Origin: Chromatiales bacterium
GTDB lineage: Bacteria > Pseudomonadota > Gammaproteobacteria > Steroidobacterales > GCA-2729495
Assembly (NCBI GenBank): GCA_020831895.1
Contig: JAFIFS010000090.1
Coordinates: 1-37,681, forward strand
Reading direction: 5' to 3'
DNA length: 37,681 bases
The position numbers were made by a program, and so were the translations under genes. The notes beneath the pieces were generated by a model. The model saw only the letters and a list, made by a program, of their open reading frames with translations. It was not told where the DNA came from and did not search any database. Shown here one piece after another: positions 20,977 to 29,502 of this stretch (the stretch's first letter is position 1; the number at the start of each line of letters is the position of its first letter).

Positions 20977-21897
20977 ATGATTCCAGACCGACTGGCCCTG
21001 GAGCGCAGGCGCACCGACCGCCAGCAGCAGGTGACGCCCCCCGAAGCGGCACCGGCTGCACCTCGGCCCGAGCTCTTCAACTTTGTCCGCGGCCTGGCTG
21101 CGGACCTTGGCGGTGAGCTGGAGCTGCCGGGCTTTCCGGACGTCGTGGTGAACCTGCACCGTGCGCTCGGCGACCAGAACAGTTCGGCCCGCGAAGTGGT
21201 CCGGCTGGTCACCGCGGAGCCGGCCCTGAGCGGGCGCCTGCTGAAGCTCGCCAACTCGGCGGCGTTCAATCCCGGCAGCCGGTCCGTCGCCGACCTCAAG
21301 AGCGCAATCACGCTGCTCGGTTTCAACGTGGTCCGCTCCACGGCGACCAGTTTCGCCATGCGCCAGCTGCAGCAGCAGGAGTGGCTGGCGCCGCTGCGCC
21401 CGCACCTGGCGGCGCTCTGGAAGGAGAGTACGACGGTGGCGGCCATCTGCTTCAGCGTCGCGCGCCGGGTGCCGACCCTGCGGCCTGACGAGGCGCTGGC
21501 CGTCGGGCTGTTCCACCAGATCGGCAGCCTGTACGTGCTGACCCGTGCCCACCGCGAGGGCGTGGTCATCGGCGAGGTGGATGCCTGGGCAGACACGATT
21601 TCCGGCTGGCACCCCAGCATCGCGCGCATCCTGCTCGAGGACTGGCGCCTGCCAGGGCACCTGGCCGCAGCCGTGGAGCAGCAGGATGCGCTGGACGACG
21701 CAAGACAGCTGTCGCTGCTGCCTCGCCTGCTGGCGGCGTCCAAGGCCTGGCGACTGGCGCAGGCCAGGGGCGATGAGGCCAGCCCGGCGCTGGTGCAGCG
21801 GCTCGAAGTCGTCAGCCTCGGTGAGGCATCATTCCAGTCGCTGGTCAGCGAGATGAGCGACGAGATTGCCGCGATGAGCCGCCTGATCTCGGGCTGA
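20977..21897 (+). CDS. HDOD-domain signalling protein
   Basis: A 306-residue cytoplasmic protein with an HDOD domain (about residues 38-240), a relative of HD phosphohydrolases that has lost metal ligands. Family segments are LPGFPDVVVNLHRAL, LLKLANSAAF, LKSAITLLGFNVVRS and AVGLFHQIGSLYVL, where His180-Gln181 stands in place of the catalytic His-Asp. It is therefore a regulator or scaffold, not an enzyme; HDOD proteins often act in motility, second-messenger or stress control. I prefer the ATG at 20977 (AGGA about 8 bases upstream) over the ATG at 20848, whose extra 43 residues look non-coding. Its 3' end overlaps the convergent nei remnant by about 50 bases. Confidence 0.85.
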   Translation: MIPDRLALERRRTDRQQQVTPPEAAPAAPRPELFNFVRGLAADLGGELELPGFPDVVVNLHRALGDQNSSAREVVRLVTAEPALSGRLLKLANSAAFNPGSRSVADLKSAITLLGFNVVRSTATSFAMRQLQQQEWLAPLRPHLAALWKESTTVAAICFSVARRVPTLRPDEALAVGLFHQIGSLYVLTRAHREGVVIGEVDAWADTISGWHPSIARILLEDWRLPGHLAAAVEQQDALDDARQLSLLPRLLAASKAWRLAQARGDEASPALVQRLEVVSLGEASFQSLVSEMSDEIAAMSRLISG

Positions 21898-22576
21898 GCG
21901 TCCAGGGCTCCGGCTGGCAGGCCGGGCAGCGGTACAGCCGGCGGCCAGCGCGCTCCTCCCGTCGCACCGGCGTGCCGCAGGCCTGGCAGGGCTGGTCCGC
22001 GCGGCCGAACACCCGAAAGCGGAAGCTCTCGCCGTCGGCCAGGTAGTCGCGCCGCATGCCGCGTGCCGCGGCGATACCCCGCGTCAGGTAGCTGCGCCGG
22101 GGCACCGCGAGCAGCGCTGCGGCCAGCCGGCCGATCTCGTCCTGGTCAAGCTCGACCGGGCGGCGTCCCGGTGCAAGCCGGGCTTCGAACAGTACCTCCG
22201 AACGCAGGTAGTTGCCCATGCCGGCCAGGAAAGCCTGGTCCAGCAGCAGCGCCGCGAGGCTGCGGCGCCGGAAGCGGGCATCGCGCAGACGCTCTTCCAC
22301 CTGTCCGACCTCGAGGGCCGGATCCAGCACGTCCGGTCCGAGCCCGGCCAGGAAAGGATGCCGGTGGATTTTGTCGCTTGGCCAGATGGAGACGTCCGAG
22401 GCGGAATACAGCAGTATGGCTTTTCGGGCGGTTTCCAGCTTCACGCGCAGAGAACGCGACGTCTCCGGCCGCTGGCCAGCTGGCACCACCTTCCAGAGGC
22501 CATACAGCTGGTTGTGGGAGTACAGCGTCAGCCCGTTGTCGAAGCCGATCAGCAGGAAGGGTCGCCTGCCGGTCGA
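21845..22576 (-). pseudogene. nei: endonuclease VIII (Nei) fragment, N-terminus missing
   Basis: The remnant of a Fpg/Nei-family DNA glycosylase for oxidised pyrimidines. It preserves LTLYSHNQLYGLWKVV, ILLYSASD, GPDVLDP, LLLDQAFLAGMGNYLRSEVLF (helix-two-turn-helix) and a C-terminal zinc finger with two CxxC pairs (CQAC...CPAC). The N-terminal segment with the catalytic Pro-Glu (PEGPE) and about 50 residues is absent: the frame opens directly after the TGA of the DUF748 gene, in the same frame, with only ~6 residues before recognisable Nei sequence. Without the catalytic Pro and Glu it cannot work as a glycosylase/lyase. The tail past the zinc finger runs into the 3' end of the HDOD gene. Confidence 0.8.
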
Positions 22577-25527
22577 TCAGTTCGCGGTGGCCTCGAGCGC
22601 AAGGGGGATCAGACCCTCGCCGTCCGGCGCGCGCGTGGCGACCCCGCCCGCGAGCACTTGCGCCGCCATGTCAGGGCGCCTTTCCTGCAGCCAGTCCATG
22701 ATCGCCGCGCGGCGGGCGCGTCCGAGCTCGTCCAGCGCCTCGTCATCGACCGGCTCGATCGCGGCGAGTCTTTCGCGCAGTGCAGTGATCCAGGCAGCGA
22801 AATCGAGCGCCGTTGCGCCGTCCGGATTTTCTGGATCCAACAGGCGTTCGAACTGCTCCCTCAGGTCTTCGAGCGACCCGGCGGGCGTACGCTCCGCGAA
22901 CAGGGCTTCCAGCGCGTCGCGTTCACGCTCGAGGCGCGAGCGCTGATCCTGCTCGTCGACCGCGGCGGTCCTTTCTGCCAGGCGCTTCTCCAGCTGTTTC
23001 TTCTGCAGCACACGGCGGTCGGCGTCACCTGCGCTTACCGCCGGCACCTCGACTGAAAGCGCGGGGCGCAGAGCCAGCGCCTGGGCGAGCTGGGCGAGCT
23101 TCTCCCGTTCAGGCGGCGCCAGTTCCGCCTCGCCGGGTCGGAACAGCACGACGCCGAGGTCTTCCTCCGTGCTGCCGATGAGCTGGCCGAGCAGGCGGAA
23201 TGGCGCCGTGGTGATGCGCGTCACCAGGTTCGTGAAGGTCTGCAGTATCAGGCTGCCCAGCTCGAAGCGCGGGTCATCGATATTGCCGGTCACCGGCAGC
23301 TCGAGGTCGATCGTGCCGTCCGGCCCGCGCAGCAGCGCGATCGCGAGGCTCAGCGGCAGGCGGGCCGCACCGGGGAAGTGTTCGCGTTCGCCCAGGGCCA
23401 GACGGCGCAGCACCAGGCGGTGATCTGCCCGCAGCTCGGCCTTGTCGATGCGGTAGCGCAGGTCCAGGTCCATGCGCCCGTCAGCGATGCGCCGGCCGGC
23501 AAACCTCACCGTATAGGCTGAAAGGTCAGGTATCGCGACATTCCGGAAGCTGAGCGCGAGATCCGTGCGGGCCACGGGGTTGGCCAGGCTGATCTCGCCG
23601 TTCAGGCGGGCCTCGCCATAGTCGGCAACCTGCCCGCTCAGGCTCACCTCGGCCGGTGCGAGGCTCGCTGTGTCGAGCACGCCGATGCGCCCGGACAGCG
23701 CGGTGATCTCGGCGCGAAACGGGAATGGGAGCGCAAGATCGGTGAAGTCGGCGGCGCCGTCGGCGATCCTCAGCTCGCCGACCGTCACCGCCAGCGGCTC
23801 CACGGGTGCGGCGTCGTGGTCCGGGCCCGCAGGATCGGTGGCTGTCATGCGCAGCAGCCCCGCGAGGTTGAGCTCCCCGTCCGTGTCGATCAGCAGCCGG
23901 ACGAAAGGCGCATCCAGCAAAAGCTCCGAGATCTCCAGCCTGCTGTCGTCGAGACTCAGCCGGATCCCGTCGGCGCTCAGTTTTTGCCAGGCTAGCAGAG
24001 TCGCCTCGCTGCCGGGCTCGCCCAGCGCAAGCCGCGCGACCCGGGTCGACCCGGTGAGGCGCGGGCCTTTGCCTGGATCCACCCTCAGGGCAAGCGCCGC
24101 GGACAGGTGGCCATCGTCGAGGCGGGCGGCGAGCACCTCGCCCAGCCAGGGCTGAACGACGGCAAGCCCAAGCTCATCTATCGCCAGGCGCAGATCCAGC
24201 GCCACCTCGGGAACCACCCGTGCCTGACCGCCAAGCTCGATACGCCCGCCGGAATCCAGCAAGAGGGCAAGCTCCACTGGAAACGGCTCGGGCAGCGCGC
24301 TGCTGATGCCGCCCACGGCAAGGCCGATATCGCGCAGCGCGAGCCGTCCCGTTGCAGCCGGCACGCGGTCTTCGATATCGAGGGACAGGCCAGTCGCCTC
24401 CAGGCCGCCGAGCCGCCAGCGCCAGCCTTGCCCCGGGCTGTCCGCGCCATCCTGTGGTCCAGCCAACGCCTGATCCGCGCCCCTGGCTGGCTCGACCGGC
24501 ATCGTCAGCAGGGAGGTGAGATCAAGCTGTCCGCCACTTTCGCGCGTCACCAGCAGCCAGGCATCGGCCACGAAGATGTCGCCGATCGCCACCGCCTGCT
24601 CCGGCCAGTTCAGCGCGAGGTCGCGGGCCTCGAGCCGCGGCAGGCGGGCGAAAGGCTCGCCTTCTTCGTGACGGCGAAGTCCGAGACCGGACAGCGTCAG
24701 CTCGCCGTTGGTCAGCTGGATCAACGGCCCTGCATCCGCCGTCAGGCCTATCTCGTGGTCGACACGCAGATCCAGCTGCTCCCCCTCGGCCAGGAAGGCC
24801 AGCTGATCGCTCAGGTACTCTGTCGCGATGCAAGCCAGGGGCCGCTGGCCGAGATCGTCCCAGCAGACTGGAACGGGTTGAGTTGCAGCGTGCCGCTCCA
24901 GCCCAGGCGCAGGCCACCGGCTGCGCTCAGCATCACCTGCTGCCCGCCCTCGACATCAGGCAGCGTGCTGATGCCCGACAGCCGGATGCTGACCGGCTCG
25001 ATGCGCGCCTGGAAGGGGGTTGCCGGGACGCGGTCCTCGATGGCGATGATGCCAGCGTCCAGGATGAGCTCATCGATGACAATACCGGGCAGGCTTGCCT
25101 CACCTGCAGTCTCCGCTTCGCTGCCGTTGCCGGTCGCGGCCAGTTCGAGCAGTTCGATCCGGCCATCGGGCTCGCGCCGCAGCCTGACAAATGGGGTCTC
25201 CAGCTGCAGCTCTCCCAGCACCACCGCGCGGTGCCAGAGGCTGCGGAACAGCTTCGGGTTGACGTGGATTCGTGCTGCCAGGATCAGCGGCGCACCGTCG
25301 CCTGCGTCCAGCTGCAGCCCCTCGATGGTCGCTGTCAGCAGCCAGGGGTTGATGCGAACCTGCTCGACTGAAACGGGCACACCAAGGACTGCGCCCAGAC
25401 GCGGCGGCAGTTCGCGGGTCAGCAGCCAGGGCAGCAGCAGGAAGCCGAAAGCAGACCAGGCGCCGGCAGCTATCACCAGCCAGGCGCTGTGACGAAGCCA
25501 GCGGGAACGACCGTCGGACACAGGCAT
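22577..25527 (-). pseudogene. DUF748 (AsmA-like) envelope protein, frameshifted
   Basis: Two adjacent frames together encode one ~983-residue DUF748 protein. The first (25527 to about 24840) has an N-terminal membrane helix (WLVIAAGAWSAFGFLLLPWLL), then VEQVRINPWLLTATIEGLQL. It runs out at WLASRQST, while the second frame is already open there (IATEYLSDQLAFLAEGEQLDL) and continues through the middle beta-rich region to a C-terminal part with an OmpA-like stretch (VVLFRPGEAELAPPEREKL). One missing base near 24826-24845, at a CCCC run, explains the break; sequencing error is a real possibility. DUF748 proteins belong to the AsmA/YhdP-like group thought to work in inner-membrane-to-outer-membrane lipid transfer. 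The TTG at 24724 is not a credible start. Confidence 0.8.
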
Positions 25528-25630
25528 GCTGAGTATTACAGCACGGCTGGAAGTTGATCGCCCGGTGGCCGGGAATCGGGCGGCAGCGGGGAGAGCTTAT
25601 TGAGGCAGGCCCGGGAAATCCTGGATGACA

Positions 25631-25664
25631 CCCGGGGCGGTGGCATCCTGCCAGCCGCCCCGGG
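25631..25664 (-). terminator. GC-rich hairpin after the TonB receptor gene
   Basis: A 15-bp stem with one bulged base (10-bp outer part 25631-25640 with 25655-25664, 5-bp inner part) around a 3-base loop, 13 bases past the receptor stop. No T-tract follows, so it may be a transcript-stabilising hairpin rather than a full terminator. Confidence 0.5.
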
Positions 25665-25676
25665 GTCACGGGGAAA

Positions 25677-27899
25677 TCAGCCGCCGAACTCGAAGCGCGC
25701 CCCGGCGAAGAACGCACGGCCGATGATGGGGGCCTGGTCCTTGAAGAAGCTCTGGTGCAGCCGGCCATCCTCGTTCAGCAGGTTGCGTCCACGCAGGAAC
25801 AGGCTGGCACCGGCCAGGACGTCGGGCTGCCACTCGATGTCGAAGGACAGCAGGTAGAAGGAACCGGTCGAGGTCTCGGCCTCGGCCGTCCTGCTCTGGC
25901 CGAAAATGCGGCTCAGGTCCGTGCTGACCACGACGTTGCCATGGCTCACATCGATGCCTGCCCCGGCCCGCTTCGGCGTGATGCGCGGCAGGTTGCCGTT
26001 GCCGCCCCGGAGCTTGCCGCGGACATAGTCGCCACCGAAGCGCAGGGCGACGCTGGTCGGGCCCTCCAGCAGGCTGGCCACGGCATTGAACTCCGCGCCA
26101 TAGAACTCCGCATCGGCCTGCTCGCTGAAGACCAGCTGGTTGCGCAGCCGGCACAGCCCGCCGTCACCCGGTGCGCAGCCGAGGGTGGCACCCTCGCCGG
26201 CGCGGTTGCCGATGTCGTTGACGAACACCGGGGCGCCGGTCCCATCGTCCTCCGAGCGCAGGTAGATGAAGTCATCCACCCGGTTATAGAACAGGGCGCC
26301 CTGGTACAGCACCTGCCCGGTGCGGCGATCGAGGCCGATCTCCAGGTTGAGATATGTCTCCTTGCCGAGACGGGTGTCGCCGATCTCGAAGGTGCCGGCC
26401 GCGGCATGCCGCCCGAAGGCATAGAGCTGCTCGGGCGAGGGGGTGCGCTCGGCGCGCGTGACGGAGGCGCGCAGCCGGTACTCCGCGCCCAGGTCGACGA
26501 GCGCGCCGGCCGAGAGGCTGACTGGCCAGAACGAGCGGCTGTCGGCCTGTTCCGGGAACGGGATGAACGCGCCATCGCTGCCGGTGACGCCGGTGACCCG
26601 GTCGCCGACGATCGCATCGGGGCTGGAGCGCTCGCGCTCGATGCGCGCGCTGAACTCCAGGCTGCCAAACGCGGTGGGCAGCTCCTCCAGCAGGAACATC
26701 GCGAAGTTGCGGGTGGTCACTGGCCGGATGTAGTAGTTGCGGTCAGCGCCGCGCGGATCCCCGGCGACAAAGTCCCGGTCGCCATACTGAAAGCCGAAGA
26801 CACCGCTCAGGCCGCCAATCGGCACATGCACGAGCTCCAGGCGCAGGTCGAGCTGGTCGTTGGCAAAGTCTGCCTCCACGACGGCCTCACGGAAGTCGCC
26901 CCCGGCTGGCGTGCGGTCAAACTTGAACTCGACCTCCTGCTGCTCGAACTCAGTCCAGGCCAGCTTCAGTCGCGCCACCTCGATGCCGGCAACCGGCTCC
27001 CGCAGCTCACCGCGCAGGTCGATGCGGGTGAAGTCGGCGAACACGCGCTCGAAGTCATCCGACTGGCCACCGATGTTGCGCGGCCGCGCATCGAAGTTCT
27101 CCGGGATGCCGTAGTCGGTCTCCCAGCCGCTGTAGCCGATTGACAGGTAGCCGCGCGGGCCGCTCCAGATGCCCCCGACTGACCAGGCGTCGGTCTCGAT
27201 GCTCGAGTTGACGAGCCGGTCACGCCGCCCGCCGGTCTGGCCCACCTGCTGGAAGCCGTCGATGGAGAAGTCCTTTGTACGCCGGCGGCTGCCGTCGGCC
27301 CGCAGGGCGAAATTGCCGGCCGGCAGCTCGATGCCGAGGCTGCCCTGCCGGTCGTTGCCGTTCTCGCCATAGCTGGCCTGACCGGTGAACCAGGGGCCGT
27401 TGCGCAGCTCCGGATCATGGCGATTGCTGCGTACGTTCACCAGGCCGCCGGCAGCCCCGCTGCCGTACAGCAGGACGGCCGGGCCACGGAAGACCTCGAC
27501 CTGGGTCGCACGACTGGTGTCGATGCCGATCGCGTGGTCGGCGCCCTCGCCGGAGACGTCCCCGACCGGCAGCCCGTCCTCGAGCACCTGGACGCGTGAG
27601 CCCTGCAGGCCGCGCACCACCGGGCGGCCGACGCCGGGCCCGAAGCTCGAGTTGCTGACGCCGGGCAGGCCGTCGAGCAACTCGCCCAGCGTCGGGGCCT
27701 GGCGGCGGGCCAGCTCAGCCCCGCTCAGCACTGTGACCGGCGAGACCAGGTCCCCGGGCGTGCGAGCCTCACGTGGATCGGCGGTCACGATGATCTCCTG
27801 CAGCGGCTGGCCGGGAGTGACTTGGGCTGGCAGGGTCGCCGGGAGCAGCAGCAGGGACGCGGCCAGCGGCAGTGCTGCCGGCGGAAGGCTGTGAGACAT
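25677..27899 (-). CDS. znuD: TonB-dependent zinc receptor, ZnuD-like
   Basis: A 740-residue outer-membrane receptor. It has a signal peptide (about residues 1-25), a TonB-box-like EIIVTAD (about 34-40), a plug domain with VRGLQGSRVQVLEDGLPVGD, GADHAIGIDTSRATQVEVFRG and LLYGSGAAGGLVNV, and a 22-strand barrel ending in the outer-membrane sorting Phe motif (FEFGG). The plug pattern, in particular DHA followed by the RGPAVLLYGSGA motif, is that of the ZnuD family. GGAGGT lies 6 bases before the ATG. A near-perfect Zur box precedes it, which strongly supports zinc as substrate. It would take up zinc or zinc-bound ligands using TonB energy when zinc is scarce. A haem or other role cannot be fully excluded from sequence. 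Confidence 0.85.
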   Translation of the reverse strand: MSHSLPPAALPLAASLLLLPATLPAQVTPGQPLQEIIVTADPREARTPGDLVSPVTVLSGAELARRQAPTLGELLDGLPGVSNSSFGPGVGRPVVRGLQGSRVQVLEDGLPVGDVSGEGADHAIGIDTSRATQVEVFRGPAVLLYGSGAAGGLVNVRSNRHDPELRNGPWFTGQASYGENGNDRQGSLGIELPAGNFALRADGSRRRTKDFSIDGFQQVGQTGGRRDRLVNSSIETDAWSVGGIWSGPRGYLSIGYSGWETDYGIPENFDARPRNIGGQSDDFERVFADFTRIDLRGELREPVAGIEVARLKLAWTEFEQQEVEFKFDRTPAGGDFREAVVEADFANDQLDLRLELVHVPIGGLSGVFGFQYGDRDFVAGDPRGADRNYYIRPVTTRNFAMFLLEELPTAFGSLEFSARIERERSSPDAIVGDRVTGVTGSDGAFIPFPEQADSRSFWPVSLSAGALVDLGAEYRLRASVTRAERTPSPEQLYAFGRHAAAGTFEIGDTRLGKETYLNLEIGLDRRTGQVLYQGALFYNRVDDFIYLRSEDDGTGAPVFVNDIGNRAGEGATLGCAPGDGGLCRLRNQLVFSEQADAEFYGAEFNAVASLLEGPTSVALRFGGDYVRGKLRGGNGNLPRITPKRAGAGIDVSHGNVVVSTDLSRIFGQSRTAEAETSTGSFYLLSFDIEWQPDVLAGASLFLRGRNLLNEDGRLHQSFFKDQAPIIGRAFFAGARFEFGG

Positions 27900-27930
27900 C
27901 AGTGGACCTCCGGGTCAAGTCAGTGGATAA

Positions 27931-27953
27931 GTAATGATATACTATAACAGACT
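27931..27953. promoter_or_regulatory. Zur box of the ZnuD-like gene
   Basis: The inner 16 bases (27934-27949) read ATGATATACTATAACA against the Zur consensus ATGTTATANTATAACA: one mismatch besides the free centre. The outer arms are weaker. On the minus strand a TATAGT -10 element lies inside it, so Zur-Zn would block transcription. It ends 32 bases before the receptor start. Confidence 0.8.
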
Positions 27954-28015
27954 TTCAGGTCCGTTTCTTCGGCCCATCCCTGGCATCTGCGGCGCCTGGC
28001 CTGCGGGTTGGCCCA

Positions 28016-28390
28016 TCAGCTGGCCGGTGTCCCTGATGCCTTGCCGTGCGCGACCGGGTCGCCGGCCCGGTCTACCGCGACGAACACGATCTTCTCGACC
28101 CTGACGATCACCTTGCCGGTATCCTTGTTGCGCACCTGGCAGGCGATCGTGATCGAGGTGCGCCCGACCTCGACGGTCTGAAGCCCGATCTCCACGACAT
28201 CGTCCTGCATCGCCGGGGCGAGGAAGCTGATCTCCGAGATGTAGCGGGTCACGAGATTGCCGGCAGACAGCTGGCACTTGGCAAAGATATAGGCCTCCTC
28301 GTCGATCCATCCAAGGAGACGACCACCGAACAGGCGGTTCGCGCTGTTCAGGTGCCCGGGCATGACGAGGCGGCGGCTTAAATACTTCAT
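28016..28390 (-). CDS. acyl-CoA thioesterase, YciA-type hotdog fold
   Basis: A 124-residue single-hotdog protein. Start MKYLSRRLVMPGHLNSANRLFGGRLLGWIDEEAY, with the catalytic Asn/Asp-Ala-X-X-X-Phe-Gly-Gly segment near residues 15-25, fits the YciA/BACH class that hydrolyses acyl-CoA to free fatty acid and CoA. It is shorter than most YciA proteins but covers the domain. It is upstream of the receptor gene in the same direction, but the 116-base gap contains the Zur box and receptor promoter, so they need not share a transcript. Cytoplasmic, hexameric in relatives. Its physiological acyl chain is unknown. Confidence 0.82.
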   Translation of the reverse strand: MKYLSRRLVMPGHLNSANRLFGGRLLGWIDEEAYIFAKCQLSAGNLVTRYISEISFLAPAMQDDVVEIGLQTVEVGRTSITIACQVRNKDTGKVIVRVEKIVFVAVDRAGDPVAHGKASGTPAS

Positions 28391-28623
28391 CTGCGGTTCT
28401 CTCGAGCTGCTGCTGTGGACTGGGCGGCCATAAGCAAGAAGCGTGCCGCAGCTGTCGCCGCATGCAGATCTGCCCCGGCGACGGGCGCTGCACGCTGGCA
28501 GGGCGTGCGCGCGGCTGTGATGCCCGGTTCCGGTGCATCAAGCGGTCGTGCTGCCGGCCCGGACCAGCCCGGTGCCGAAGCGGTGGCACAATGCGCGTAC
28601 TTTACAGGCGCGGAGGGCTGCTC

Positions 28624-29466
28624 ATGAATCGGAGGCATCTGTTGCAGGGGGTCGGCAGTCTTGCCGTGGCTGGAGCCATGCCGCTGCGCGCCGGCGCCGG
28701 CACGCCCCGTCGGCAGCTCGATCTCGCGCAGCGCAGCGACCTGCTGCAGGCTCTGGTCAAGATGCGCGGCGCCACGGACGATCGGCTCGTGATCAGTTTC
28801 GTCATCGGTACGCGCTATGCGGTGCCCGAGCACAATGCAATCCCCATGCTGGGAATCCTGGCCGCAACGTTCAGCCAGTACCGCCGGGTTGACGATGACA
28901 CTTGGGCTGCCCGCGCGCTGGAGGTGGCCTACTTCACTGATCTGCAGACTGGCCAGCTGCTGGAAACCTGGGAGAACCCGGTCACCGGCCGGGTGGTCGA
29001 GGTGCCCCAGGTGCGCATGGGTCCCTCCGACATTATCGTGACGGCCGACGGGCTGCGGGTGCCGACTCCCTCGGGCGAGGCAGCCGGGCTGGAGCTGCGG
29101 CACAGCTTCAACCCCGCAGTCGTTGTCGGTGACCATGTCTGGGTGACCGAGGACATCCGCGTAGACAGCGGCACGGCCGGGCCCGGCGGCCGGCCCTTCG
29201 TCTACAACGAGATGAGCACCTACCAGGCCAGCCTGGACGCGCTGTCCGACCCGGCGCTGGCGACTGTGCCGACACAGGTGCAGTACCACAGCCTGATCAC
29301 CTACCGGCCGTGGATGGGTTTCGGGGACAGCCCGGGCCATACCATCGCGCACGGGGCTGGCGCACGCGTGGAGCGCTTCGAGCAGCTGCCGAAGTACTAC
29401 ATCGAGCTCACGCGCCGCCACCACCCCGATGTCTACCGGGATCCACTGTCGGTGCTGAATTCCTGA
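28624..29466 (+). CDS. DUF1838 protein with Tat-like leader
   Basis: A 280-residue exported protein of the DUF1838 family, whose biochemical role is not established. The leader MNRRHLLQGVGSLAVAGAMPLRAGA has a twin-Arg pair followed by a mild hydrophobic region and AxA, consistent with Tat export and hence folding, perhaps with a cofactor, before export. Conserved-looking blocks are VPQVRMGPSDIIVTADG, VTEDIRVD and YRPWMGFGDSPGHTIAHGAG. GGAGGG lies 6 bases before the ATG. It precedes the TPR/oxygenase gene by 36 bases on the same strand, so they may share a transcript. Confidence 0.75.
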   Translation: MNRRHLLQGVGSLAVAGAMPLRAGAGTPRRQLDLAQRSDLLQALVKMRGATDDRLVISFVIGTRYAVPEHNAIPMLGILAATFSQYRRVDDDTWAARALEVAYFTDLQTGQLLETWENPVTGRVVEVPQVRMGPSDIIVTADGLRVPTPSGEAAGLELRHSFNPAVVVGDHVWVTEDIRVDSGTAGPGGRPFVYNEMSTYQASLDALSDPALATVPTQVQYHSLITYRPWMGFGDSPGHTIAHGAGARVERFEQLPKYYIELTRRHHPDVYRDPLSVLNS

Positions 29467-29502
29467 TCCGGGCCGCGCGAGCAGCGAGGATACCGGCCAG
29501 GC

